Positions 1 through 9,364 of a stretch of DNA of 26,548 nt are shown here, piece after piece. The position numbers and the translations under genes are program-made. Source of the DNA: Cudoniella acicularis (lineage: Eukaryota > Ascomycota > Leotiomycetes > Helotiales > Helotiaceae); assembly GCA_013054445.1 (NCBI GenBank), contig JAAMPI010000758.1:1-26548 (forward strand), written 5' to 3'. Within the stretch, counting starts at the first letter, position 1. The number at the start of each line of letters is the position of its first letter. The notes under the pieces were generated by a model. The model was not told the origin of the DNA. It saw nothing but the letters and a program-made list of their open reading frames with translations, and searched no databases.

Positions 1-1
1 A

Positions 2-496
2 GACCCAAAAGACATCTACGCCTGGACCTCCGGCCGCGCACTCATCGCCACCGGCTCGCCCTTCCCGCCCGTAAAATGGGAAGGAAAAGAATACGAAGTC
101 GCAGAATGCAACAACTCGACCTGTTTCCCTGGAATTGGTCTCGGGTGCGTGTTGAGTCGGAGTAAGTTGTTGAGCGATAAGATGCTTGTTGCTGCTGTAA
201 AAGCTTTGGCGGCTCAGAGTCCCGCGTTGAAAGATCCGGAGAAGGGATTACTGCCGGATGTTGTTAATGTCAGGGAGATTTCGGTGCATATTGCGAGGGC
301 GGTTATTATACAAGCGGTTGATGAGGGGTTGGCAACTGAAAAGGGTATCCCGAGTGATGATGATGGGGAGCTGGAAGAGTGGATTAGAGAGCAGATGTGG
401 GATCCTGTTTACCGCCCCCTCCGTCTTGTTAGTAAGGAGAAGGCGAGTAAGCATGCGAGGGGCGAGATGGGTATTGCGGGGGCTTCAACTTGGTAA
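2..496 (+). CDS. MAE1: Malic enzyme, C-terminal part (5' end outside window)
   Basis: This is the last 164 codons of a malic enzyme, which oxidatively decarboxylates malate to pyruvate with reduction of NAD or NADP. The open frame runs in from the window edge without a start. It carries GRALIATGSPFPPV and, about 20 residues later, NNSTCFPGIGLG, the conserved C-terminal blocks of the malic enzyme NAD-binding domain; the asparagines and the ATGSPF loop belong to the cofactor/substrate site in this family. The tail (DVVNVREISVHIARAV, then a Trp-rich MWDPVYRPL segment) also fits fungal malic enzymes. No intron is needed in this part. Cofactor preference and mitochondrial or cytosolic location cannot be told because the N-terminus is missing. 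The stop TAA is at 494-496. Confidence 0.93.
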   Translation, partial: DPKDIYAWTSGRALIATGSPFPPVKWEGKEYEVAECNNSTCFPGIGLGCVLSRSKLLSDKMLVAAVKALAAQSPALKDPEKGLLPDVVNVREISVHIARAVIIQAVDEGLATEKGIPSDDDGELEEWIREQMWDPVYRPLRLVSKEKASKHARGEMGIAGASTW

Positions 497-1227
497 CTTC
501 GACCTGTATGTATGTTTTTCTAATTTCCTTGGAATGATGGATAGCCTTGGGCACTACCACCAGATTGAACATTAATTTTCTGGGACGATTTTACTATCTG
601 TTAATCCAATTCTTATTAAGTTCTTACTGCACCTCGGACTGACTCCTCACTTCTAAAGTCAACTCCAAAGGAAGTCCAACCAACCAACTTTTTCTATCCT
701 TTCTCTCTTCAACTTTAAAACGTTCAAAGCGGAGCAAGCATATTCCTTCGCCCCCCTCACCCCCCTTCCCTCGCCTCTCAAACCTTAATCTAAGCGACCG
801 CAACCCGCTATTTCAAAGGTGAATGTCGAACTGCGCCTCACCCTGCTCCGATCTAGAGGGCCAAATCATTCCTCGATCCCAAAGCTCCAAACCAAATATA
901 AAATAGTAGATCAACAAGGCCCTTCGAGCATTCTAATTGGTTTGTTCGTATTTCCCTATCTTTACGTTAAATTCTCAGTCGCTAGTGCTGTTATACTGCG
1001 AGTTGCGTTTACAGTAGTGGGGCAACCACGAAGCGATGGCTTCAATTGCTTCCTTCCTTCGCTCACATCTACAATATGTCAAAGGAACACCAACCAATCT
1101 TAAATTAATATAAGTGTTAAACATTTTCGTTGTGAAAGAGGGAAAGGGTTTTGGATTCTTCGCATTATTTATTTCATTCCCTCAATCTCAACCTTTCCAC
1201 ATCTTCTACACCTCTCTCATCATCAAG
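497..1227. other. Intergenic region, no gene seen
   Basis: About 730 bases between the malic enzyme stop and the next start. It holds the 3' flank of the malic enzyme gene and then pyrimidine-rich stretches (around 690-790 and 1180-1225) that look like the leader of the next locus. Open frames here have no recognisable protein content or codon pattern. No RNA gene or repeat was seen. Confidence 0.6.
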
Positions 1228-1851
1228 ATGCTCTCCCACCTCCCCCTACAAACCCTCTTCCTCACCACTCTTTCACTCACACACGCTCTCCCCTCCCCTT
1301 TTCCCTCTCAAAACGCACAACAGCATTCCAAACAACCCTCAACCTCGGCTCCACCCAACTAACCACCAGCACCCTCTCCAGGCACGCCCTAAACATCGCC
1401 GTCATCAACGCTCTCCTCCCTTTGTGCACCGGAACAACAGAATTCGATGCCGGTACCGTTGCCACTATTTCTAATGTACAATACGCTACTAAGAGAAATC
1501 ACGGGGTGCAGATGGGGACGTTGAGTTTGAGTGTTACGAATAGTATTTATTCTTCGCCGAGTATGTAGTTACTTTCCCCTCCTTGAGCATGTATATTACT
1601 GCGAACGAAGGCTAAAATATAGATAAATAGATGATGCCAATGTGATGAGTAATCTATTCGCTAACATGTATTCGACGGCTGCGGATCATAATTGTTCGCC
1701 TGTTATGTATAGTAAAGTCACGAATAAGCAAGCCAATTCACTATCCTGCCGCGATAAAGAGGTCAATGATTTTATAGCTATTAGAAACCACTTTATGATA
1801 AAAGATACTAGACTGGAGATAGAGAAGAAAGTGGCTAACACACAAGGCTAA
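1228..1851 (+). pseudogene. Small secreted-protein locus, frameshifted after the signal peptide
   Basis: The ATG at 1228 opens a classical secretion signal (MLSHLPLQTLFLTTLSLTHA), but that frame stops at 1362. A second frame, opening near 1299, encodes a smooth Ser/Thr/Leu-rich stretch (LSKRTTAFQTTLNLGSTQL onward, with a Kex2-like KR) up to about 1560. A plausible intron follows: GTATGT donor at 1561 and an AG acceptor at 1630 (or 1622). Reading then continues as NDANVMSNLFANMYSTAADH to a stop at 1851; the last 50 residues are AT-rich and may not be coding. The signal and the body are in different frames and no GT dinucleotide lies between them, so an ordinary intron cannot join them. The shift falls in a C/T homopolymer region (about 1290-1305), where either a true indel or a sequencing error is likely. 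No family recognised. The secreted-protein reading is inference. Confidence 0.45.
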
Positions 1852-1990
1852 AGTGTCGTTGAATCGCCTTTGCCCATACACCATGATTGAACTTAATTCC
1901 CGCGATACCCATCCGTCCGATCCTTTTTAAATACTCTTGTAGGTAAGGTATGCAAGTCCGTTCGAGTTCGGCATCAGGGGCCAACAAAAG

Positions 1991-4078
1991 CTAGGGCCAC
2001 AGAGGGGAAGGAACTACTTCCGGTGACGTGTTACGGACAGGGAAAATAAACACATCTCCTCGCCAAGGTATTTCACGTTGCTTGATTTCAGGGTACATCC
2101 TCTTCAGTTGTTCGAAGAGCCAAGGATTCACCGGCAGCTCTCCGTCCTCTTCGTCAGTAGGACCAACTCTGTACACTAATTTGTAATCCATTATGCGGTT
2201 GTTTGAAGAGAAGAATCCTGCCGAATGCCAAAAACTCCTCTCGCACTCCGCTCGAGTTAATTCTCGTCGCGGTGGTTTGGTGTGCAGCTCACTGGCAAAG
2301 GCCATCTCAAAGTCGTTTTCGAAATTGGAGTCCATAACTAACTCCACTATATCCGACTCGTCCATCTCAAAGAAAGGCATGTCGATAATGCGTGGATCGG
2401 GCATTTTTGCAGCTCCGGTAGCTGCAGGGATATAATAAACACGAAAAGTTTTAAACGCCTTTCGAAGTTTTTTTTCTTGGGTCAACAACGACTCAGTTGA
2501 CAATAATTCCAGGGGCGGTGAAATTTCTAGGGTTTATACCTCCAAAGGTCGATAGTCCGATCGAAATGATGTATGTGTGATGTTGATGCGGGAACTGAAC
2601 TCCCTACCATTTAGAACTTTTTCCTGGATCAAGAACAACATATCGTTGTATGTAGCTTGCAGTGCTCGAACCATTGTGAGTCGAGACAGAGAAACATTGG
2701 AAGGGAATGCCCACATTGGATATATCATGCGATGACTCTCTTTGGTGGTATATTTTCCATGGTGCCCAATAAGCTTCCAGCAAAGCCAGCATGACTTCTT
2801 ACTGCAGCCGAAGTAGTCGAGACATTGTTCAGCACCTTGTTGAGTAAAGTAATCCAGAAGTTGTATTTCGCAATGGACCCTTGCGGTGCAACGCTTTCCC
2901 GCTTTCGCTGGAAATTCGTTGAGAATAGCTCCAACGGTTGTTTGTCCTCGTTGTTCATCCTCTAAGTTGAGGCCACCGATGGTCCATGATTCGATTTTCG
3001 ATTTGTAGGTGTTTGTGGGCCAGCTTTGTTCTTCCGGGGACTGTAGTAATTCGTACCTGTAGTGGTAGCCACGACGCTTCGTCGTGGTACAGAACTTGTA
3101 GAAAGTACCATAGGCACCCCCAAGTCTACCAAGATAGTTAACCCATTTTGTAAGTCGGGCGAGGTTTTTAGTTGCTTTGTCAATTCCATCATCTCCAAAA
3201 GCCATATCGGCACTCAAGTTAAACTTTTGGAGTGACACATTAGATCGGCACGCTGCAGCAGAGCGCACACATTCACCGAGTGCCTCGAGGCCTGGCATTT
3301 CCTGGTATGAACGGCATTTCGCAATGACATCCTGAACCGCCTCGTCTGGTGGCTGGTTATCCATGCTTCCCTGTATATCCATGATCTTATGGATGTAATA
3401 TCTAATTCGAGACTGGCTGAACGTGTACATTGTGGTCAATACGTCGTTGGAAGAGGACCAACTATTATCACCGTCTAGAGCCTCAGAATTTTCGCCTCTT
3501 GCTAGAGAGTTAAACCAACTAAAAAGTGTACTTGCGAAGGCTTTATTCTGGTTCTCAGCATGCTGCGCATCATGATTATCACTTGGAAGTACAAGGCCCT
3601 TTTCGCTGTGGTTTTTGCTGATGTAGATTGTGATCTTCCTCAACTGATCTTCAATGACCATCGCGGTAGCTGTGACATGAGCACTTGGATCCTCAGTCTT
3701 AGACCGTGCGAAACAGTCAGCAAGACGATCAAGAAAATTTTGTGTATCCTCATCTGTCTTCGTTTCATATCTAATAGAACGTTCGCTCGGGTCCCTCAGC
3801 TGCCCCTTGGCGGCGGTGTGCAGATACAGAGCAGCAGCATAAAAGGTTTCCTTGTCAAGACCTGGTAGATTCCAAACTGAAAAAGCTTTAGGATCCTGCA
3901 GCGAATTTGTTAGAACTGGAGATGTAATGTCGGAGTACCTCGTCCGGGACGCTTCAGAGTAAGATTGGTCCTCGGAGCGGCTTGTCCGGGACGCTTCAGA
4001 GTAAGGCTGGTCCGTAGTCGACATATTTGCCCAGTTTGGAGTAACGAAGGCTGGGAGGAAGTTAGACAGGATTTGCAT
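1991..4078 (-). CDS. OTT_1508-type deaminase-like protein, two exons
   Basis: Exons complement(2608..4078) and complement(1991..2526) give about 668 residues. Residues 401-433 hold the zinc-binding signature of the deaminase superfamily in the form typical of the fungal OTT_1508-like family: VHCEIQLLDYF (H402, E404), then GCSKKSCWLCW (C425, C430, C433). The upstream HVTATAMVIEDQL and SRIRYYIHKI blocks (about 134-230) also fit that family. Family members are proposed nucleic-acid or nucleotide deaminases; the substrate here is unknown. The unspliced frame ends at a TAA (2534-2536), 514 codons in. However, an 81-nt GTAGGG...CCTAG intron (2607-2527) removes the stop, keeps the frame, and joins VLN to EISPPLELLSTESLL, matching the usual 'PPL..EST' continuation of the family. 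The branch site is weak, so the splice is inferred. The start is the first ATG; a second in-frame Met lies at residue 19. The N-terminus has a 14-residue tandem repeat. Confidence 0.82.
3942..4013 (-). repeat. 42-bp direct repeat inside the deaminase-like gene
   Basis: Two copies of GTCCGGGACGCTTCAGAGTA begin at 3942 and 3984, so the period is 42 bp. In the protein this gives two copies of a 14-residue unit containing YSEASRTR/S at residues 24-47. A period divisible by three keeps the frame, and copy number could vary without breaking the gene. Confidence 0.85.
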
Positions 4079-5102
4079 GGTTAAGAAAGCCTCATCTCAC
4101 CAAAGAGAGGTAAATTGTATATGGAATATTGAAAAATCCAATGGGTGTAAACGTCTTCGCTGAAACAGACGTTCAGGATATCACGATGGAAACATATGAT
4201 TTGACAGTGGAGCTATGCGCAAAATGTGTATGGATAGGCGCTTAGCTAGGGGAAAATAGAGGAGAGAAGAACCAGGACGTTATATGAAGGCCATGACACA
4301 AAAGATGAGGCGAAGTCGGGCAAAACCACGACGCAGGTCTCCGTAACCGGACACTTCATAAGCCGCAATCCTACCTTGTTAGGGCTGTGCCGGGCTTCCA
4401 CTTTAACTCCTCACCTGATAATTTTTCACTTCCCAAAAATCACAGAGTAAGGTCCACCGTCTTGTTACAATGAAATTGCAGGCTTTCCATTTCTCTTTGA
4501 TTTGAATTCGAAATGTCCTCGTAAAGCCTGTAATTTCATTGTTAGTCTTCCCTGGGATTTCAGTACTTCATTTTTACCTGCGAGGCTGTTTGAAATACGT
4601 CCAGACACTCTGGGCCGCGACTGGGGTTGTTTCATGCGTTGGCACCCTATACCTTCACACGCAACACTATAAAGGTGGCCCACCCCTTTTGTAGGCGTGT
4701 GTGTAGATGGAAAAGTTGGGGGCCTTACCGAACAGGCGAACGAGTAGGCTGTGTTAACGTGCATGAGGGGCAGACCCATTAGAACTACGCAGGCGGCAGG
4801 CAGAGCAAGGCGTGTGGCTTTTCCTATCATCAGAGCCCAACATAATTGTCAGGCAGCTTATTAGAAGGCTCTTCGGCAGTTGAGCTGTTTCTCTCCCCAA
4901 TAGCATCGCAGGTTTACGCTTCTCCAACACAAACATTGAGTTTCTGTTTCCTGCTATAATTTATCGGGCTGATATCCTGAAGCGGAATATAGGAGTTGCT
5001 TCTAAATTCGCTGGAACATCCTTGGCTAATAAATCAAGGGCCAAAGACGTCTAAGGACCATCTTTCCGAGAACACTCCATGTTGTGCGATCTATGAAGAA
5101 TA
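4079..5102. other. Intergenic region between divergent genes
   Basis: About 1 kb separating the starts of the deaminase-like gene (-) and the CorA-like gene (+), so it should contain both promoters. Its one clear structure is the inverted repeat at 4468-4541, described separately. A 121-codon minus-strand frame (4465-4830) begins with a hydrophobic stretch but has no recognisable protein content and includes one arm of that inverted repeat, so it is not called. Confidence 0.6.
4468..4541. repeat. Inverted repeat, 19-bp arms, hairpin or MITE-like
   Basis: The left arm 4468-4486 (CAATGAAATTGCAGGCTTT) is the reverse complement of the right arm 4523-4541 with one mismatch in 19, around a 36-base spacer. 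The bases TTA lie directly outside both arms (4465-4467 and 4542-4544), as a 3-bp target duplication would. This could be a tiny non-autonomous transposon footprint or a transcript hairpin; no transposase is nearby. Confidence 0.7.
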
Positions 5103-6666
5103 ATGACACAAGAGAAATCCAACGACGTGAGGGAATTTCTCTGTCCATTAAATTCCCCATTGAGTCAAGGATCGACAAGTGGAGGCTTGCGTGCATCGGC
5201 ATGGTCTTCGCGAACTTCTTCCAAGTCGAGAGTAGTGGCACTTCATCTTGAGGTCGACAACTCCTTTGGGGTACCAACAGAGTATACAAAAGCAGAGCCA
5301 CTTCAAGCACACCTAAATCAACGCTCCAACAGCGACAGAATACCCCGTCGCTCTGTATATATCCTCGAAGGACTTTCTCATGACATTACCACGGTCCTCG
5401 GACACCACTTTCAGCTTCACCCATCAGTATTCGCGGATCATGAGAGGCTTGTCTCCTTTGCAGATTCGACGACAAGAGAAGGTGGCGGTCTACCTTTCCT
5501 GCCTTCGGCGATCCATGGCAAGGACTATGTTACTTTAAAGTACCACGAACCCGTTGCTCTCTCCCGTCGACCGACGAATTTCCGCAATCTGTGCGGTACA
5601 ACTGGACGGCACATTGCTGCCACAAGAGTCATAGGGAAATTCTCTGACGTCGGAGTCTTGAGACGAAAATGCACATTTTGGTCAAGGTCGAGAGAGTCTG
5701 GTAGCTGGGAATGTGCGTATAGTTTCCTAGATAAGCGAGTACTTGGTTGACGGTGTAGGCCTTATTATTTGCGACCCACCAATAAAGCGAATCCTAACAG
5801 AATTTTCTGGTCAAACAGGTTATGAAATCACGACATCACCATATAACGGCGGTTATCTCGATTTCGTGCCGCAAGAGTACCAGATGAAATGTGGCTATGG
5901 ACCCCCAAAGACATCATTCCTGGAAGATATGTCATTTTACCTGCGTACTCACTCAAGCGCACTTGATCTCTCCAACCCCAGTTCCCTGCGAGTCTTCATG
6001 GACAAGATTGTGGCCAGCCACTTTCTCAAACTTGCAGAGTTCCTCCAATCACTCGTAGAGGTGGTTCAATGGAACCTCTCGCGCCGACAGGACTTGACCA
6101 GCTTTGCGGTAGCAGCTGCAGAGGAGCAATGGAGCGATATCCAGGCTTGGGAGAGGCGGATTGCAGAGTATAAGGATGACCTCGAGGGAATAATGTTGCA
6201 GCTTCAGATCCCGCTGCGAATTCCGACGCAGGGTGGAATACAGAGCTGGAAAGATTGTGCACCCGACTACCCTTTCTTATACGCGCGCTTCGTAAAAATT
6301 GGCCTGCGCGTCAGCGGCCTGAATGGCTCCATTGCAACGCTAGCCAGCATTGTGGACAATCGACACGTGTTCAAGACGCAAGAGCTCTCTCTGAAGGTAG
6401 CGGAAGACGCCAGCCGTGAAGCGAAGAGCGTAAAGGTTTTAACTATACTAGGAATGATTTTTATTCCTCTTAGTTATATTGCGTCAATTTTCAGTATGTC
6501 CCCGCCGTATGGGCCGGGAGGTGAATTGTTCTGGTTATATTTTGCTGTTTCGCTGCCGCTTGTCAGTCTTATTGTATTGAGCTTTTTTATTCTAGAGTTG
6601 GGGTATGCAAGCGATGGAATGCAATGGTCCCTGGGCATGTTAACCCGCAATTTACAGGGCAAGTAA
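5103..6666 (+). CDS. CorA-like divalent-cation transporter family protein, two exons
   Basis: Exons 5103..5712 and 5759..6666 give about 505 residues. The unspliced frames appear shifted near 5745. A 46-nt intron (donor GTGCGT at 5713, TTGAC branch, GTGTAG acceptor at 5758) turns the junction into SWEC-LIICDPPIKRI, the form expected in this fungal family, so the gene is probably intact. The middle has RSVYILEGL and FWSRSRESGSW blocks shared by fungal CorA-like proteins. The C-terminus has a long amphipathic region and two membrane helices (LTILGMIFIPLSYIASIFSM, then FWLYFAVSLPLVSLIVLSFF). The GMN loop of true CorA Mg2+ channels is absent; the loop reads SPPYGPGGELFW. Cation transport is therefore a family-level guess. 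The first ATG at 5103 was taken; the first 60 or so residues are the least certain part. Confidence 0.8.
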
Positions 6667-6728
6667 AGCTTGTCTTTAGAGGTTCTAGATAAGGGATTCT
6701 ATGAAATCTATTAGAGAATAATTTAATA

Positions 6729-6771
6729 TATAATATAAACTTATATTATAATTTTTTTTTTTTTTTTTTTT
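6729..6771 (+). repeat. AT hairpin followed by a 20-T run
   Basis: A perfect 10-bp inverted repeat TATAATATAA-AC-TTATATTATA (6729-6750) is followed by a single A and 20 consecutive T (6752-6771). It lies 60 bases after the CorA-like stop and just before the surviving part of the SRC1 remnant. It may be the 3'-end region of the CorA-like gene, a pyrimidine tract left from a former intron, or a breakpoint scar. Confidence 0.7.
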
Positions 6772-6792
6772 GCACGGCAAATCACTTTCTGA

Positions 6793-7428
6793 CAACAGCC
6801 CACTAACCAGGTTTCTTATCCCGCCCACAGAAACCGAATTCTCCTCGCAAGCACCTCCACCGTCGAGTTCCCCCCCTACCTCTGCCAGCTCCGACGATCC
6901 GTCCGAGGAACAATGGCAAGATATCGCCTCCAGATTGCTTCTGTGATTTTGCTCTTATCGTTCCTCATGTGGCTTCGTTACTATCTCATATCTCGTGCAG
7001 CACAAAATGCCGCAATCCCGCATCTCGTCTCATTGACCCTCGATCGATTAGCTAATCAAGCATCTTTGCACGCTATGGATGCGGAGACTTACCCCGAGAG
7101 CTGGATCAGTATTGGGCAATTGAGAGACGATGTTTTACGTGATCAGCATAGCGTCTCCAAAAGAACGGCATTGTGGGACAAAGTAAAAGATGTAGTAGAG
7201 ATGAATGCAAATGTTCGCGCATCTCAACGTGAAAGCAGGAACGGCGAAATAAGCAGGGTCTGGGAATGGATCGGTGCCATCAGCGGACTGGAGAGTGGTG
7301 AAAAGAGGAGAAAAAGCGGCAGGGTTTCGTGGGGAGCATACGATCAACACAGTAGCCCGGTGAGCGGGAATGACGGTGGGCCTGAAATAGTGCAGCAAAG
7401 GTGGCAAGAAGGACGCCCAATCTATTAA
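6793..7428 (+). pseudogene. SRC1: SRC1/MAN1 (HEH-type) inner nuclear membrane protein, C-terminal remnant
   Basis: The frame is open from 6793, has its only ATG at 6913, and stops at 7428. It matches the end of the Man1-Src1p C-terminal (MSC) domain: CQLRRSVRGTMARYRLQIAS leads into a membrane helix (ASVILLLSFLMWLRYYLIS). LVSLTLDRLANQASLHAMD, SWISIGQLRDDVLRDQHS, LWDKVKDVVEMNANVRASQR and ISRVWEWIGAI follow. Full fungal Src1 proteins have several hundred residues, with an N-terminal HeH/LEM DNA-binding fold, a first membrane helix and a lumenal domain. None of these is in the 130 bases upstream, which separate it from the CorA-like gene, nor elsewhere in the window. The upstream bases hold a good intron 3' end (CACTAAC at about 6810, CCCACAG near 6830), as if an exon edge of the old gene survives. 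It is probably a truncated copy, although a short protein from the ATG at 6913 cannot be excluded. Confidence 0.75.
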
Positions 7429-8037
7429 TGCCTTTCTTTTACTGTTTCATATGTTCTGTATGTTTATATCTTTGGGAAGGAGGCTGGCTGGGGTGATTAC
7501 TATTGGACTATTGGATGGCATGCATGGGATGATACCTGCTAGATGGTGGGCGTGCAATAAATCATAATCGAATTACAATATATATCAGTGACCAATAACG
7601 GCCATAAGTCCATTCATTATCTCTCTGCCTTTGTGTCAATTGCGTTGTCTAATTTTGCTGATTCGTATAAAATATGTGACAAGATTTTGAACAACCAGGA
7701 TGCCTTAAAAATATCAATTTAGTTAGAATAGACCAAAAAATAAATCAGTATTTTTGTTCCCGTAATGATATCTCACATAACACAGTGTTTATTCTTTCAA
7801 ATGTGAGAAGTGAAATCCTGGTACCGATCATCGTATCGTCTAAGGTGTAGACAACAAACTACTAAAATCTATCAAATCTTTTTACGTCCAAAATTGGTGT
7901 ACTTAAATCTCCCAGTTTCTATCAAGTCCGTTTCTCTGCATTCAAACAGTCTTGAATGGTACATGGAACTGGACACACACCTATTAGTCGTACTTCTGAA
8001 TAGGTTCTTAACCTTAACATTTCTTCCCTCTCAAAAC
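7429..8037. other. Intergenic region between converging genes
   Basis: About 600 AT-rich bases between the 3' ends of the SRC1 remnant and the ABM-domain gene. No coding frame with protein character, no RNA gene and no long repeat was seen. Confidence 0.6.
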
Positions 8038-8914
8038 TCAAAACTAGCCCCACATAGCCAGTCACAAAAAGAAGCAACCAAAAAGAAAAGACTTACCATT
8101 TCAACCCCTCCTTGATCTTTTCTCAGCCATCCAATACTATCCTCAAACACCTTGCCCGCTCTGAACTTCATATGCGCCTCCTTTGAGATCCACCCAATCA
8201 GCAACTTGACTGCCTTTCCCTTCCCCTTCCCTTCCTCCTTCTCGATCTCCTCCACAACCTCACCCGACACATTACCTACATATCCCTCTACATCTCCTTC
8301 ATCCACCGCCTTGAAAAATTTCTTCACATTCTCCGAGAGGAAAGTAGGAGAAACGGAGAAGAAGGTGCACACCTCGATGACGGGTGCCGAAGAGATGAGC
8401 GTGGGAGGGAACGGGGAGGGGACAAAGTGGTGGAGGGAAATGGATTCTATGAGGGGTTGGAGACGCGAGACGAAGGGGCCGTATATCGGCGAAGCGATGA
8501 AGTCTAGGTGCGATTGTCGGCTATCCCAATCTACTGTGGTCAGTCAAGAGTTCTATCTTGCAGTGGTAGATTTGAGGGGTTTGTTTGGGCGGGGTATATG
8601 GTCTATTGTACCAATTAAAAGGAGTAAAACGTTTGGACTTTCAATCTGGCGTCCATAGTATGCTTTTTGGTAGCCTGCTTGCTGGGATAGGGTCGTGAGG
8701 GTCTCTTTCCATGCTTGTGCCTCGGATGTGTTGCCCTTGGATGGAATTTAGTACGAGCTCTCAAGTAGACGCGATATGTCAAAGGAGGTCTAGAGGCATG
8801 TTTGAAGACTCCGGCTTCTAGATGAACGCGAAGTCAATAACAGAAGATACATACCTCGAGGTCAACGCCAGGCTTTAGAACTATGGTTGCGCATTCGGTC
8901 ACTGGGGGTGCCAT
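8038..8914 (-). CDS. ABM-domain (dimeric alpha/beta-barrel) protein, four exons
   Basis: Exons complement(8855..8914), (8612..8735), (8097..8533) and a tiny last exon near 8038..8043. Introns are 119, 78 and 53 nt, with donors GTATGT, GTACAA and GTAAGT; intron 1 has a TACTAA branch and intron 2 a CTGAC branch with a CACAG acceptor. The protein is about 208 residues. It starts MAPPVTECATIVLKPGVDLE and continues with GYQKAYYGRQIESPN, LIVDWDSRQSHLDFIASPIY and later LIGWISKEAHMKFRAGKVFE. The '(V/I)DWDS.Q.H..F' and 'IGW.SKEAHM.FR' pairs are typical of fungal antibiotic-biosynthesis-monooxygenase (ABM) fold proteins, apparently as two repeats. The natural substrate is unknown; family members are small cofactor-free oxygenases or ligand-binding proteins. 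The last residues (VEM plus F) are uncertain because the final acceptor is a choice among several AGs. An 8-bp inverted repeat lies 32 bases before the ATG. Confidence 0.82.
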
Positions 8915-9364
8915 CGACTAGTTTTAACGAAGTACTGGGTGATTGAAGCTTGCGATGTGAGGTGCAAGCTTGGTAGTGAGAATATGGAGGCAATTGATTG
9001 TCAGAGAGTATGTGAAGAAACGTTGTAATTTTTCTGTAGTTGGTGTTAGGTGGAGTCTTCGCGGGGTCGTCAGATCACGAAGTTCAAAGTGCTAACGTAA
9101 CGTCAAGCAAGAAGCACACCAGGTGGCCGGTGATTATATAACATCTCCGTGCCACTCTACCCGAGAAAAATATTGTACTGGAGACTATATTCATCTCTGT
9201 GATAATTGAAATACATTTTTGAGTCGCTCTCTTAATCTCAAAATATGCAGCAAAAGTAAGCTTTACCGGCCCTTCCAGATTTTTATTTGCCCCCATGATG
9301 CGCCGTAACAATCTCAATCATCAAAAGCAAAGTGTGATCCCGTCATGATATTATAATGTGTCAA
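8915..9364. other. Intergenic region: ABM promoter and 3' flank of the KH gene
   Basis: About 450 bases between the ABM start and the KH-gene stop, both on the minus strand. Apart from the inverted repeat at 8946-8971, no gene, RNA or repeat was seen. Confidence 0.6.
8946..8971. promoter_or_regulatory. 8-bp inverted repeat upstream of the ABM gene
   Basis: AAGCTTGC (8946-8953) and GCAAGCTT (8964-8971) form a perfect inverted repeat with a 10-base spacer, 32 bases before the ABM gene's ATG. It could be a dimeric regulator site or a 5'-leader hairpin. No known factor is assigned. Confidence 0.4.

Noticed and set aside
1940..1980. GTTCGAGTT resembling a tRNA B box
   Set aside because: No A box at the right spacing and no acceptor or T-stem pairing.
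2534..2536. In-frame TAA taken as a pseudogene mark or readthrough stop in the deaminase-like gene
   Set aside because: An 81-nt GT-AG segment covers it, keeps the frame, and yields the expected family continuation, so an intron is the simpler reading.
4465..4830. 121-residue minus-strand frame with a hydrophobic N-terminus resembling a secreted protein
   Set aside because: It has no family resemblance, overlaps an inverted repeat, and lies in a divergent promoter region. Likely chance.
5743..5750. One-base frameshift in the CorA-like gene
   Set aside because: A 46-nt intron with donor, branch and acceptor restores the conserved junction without any base change.
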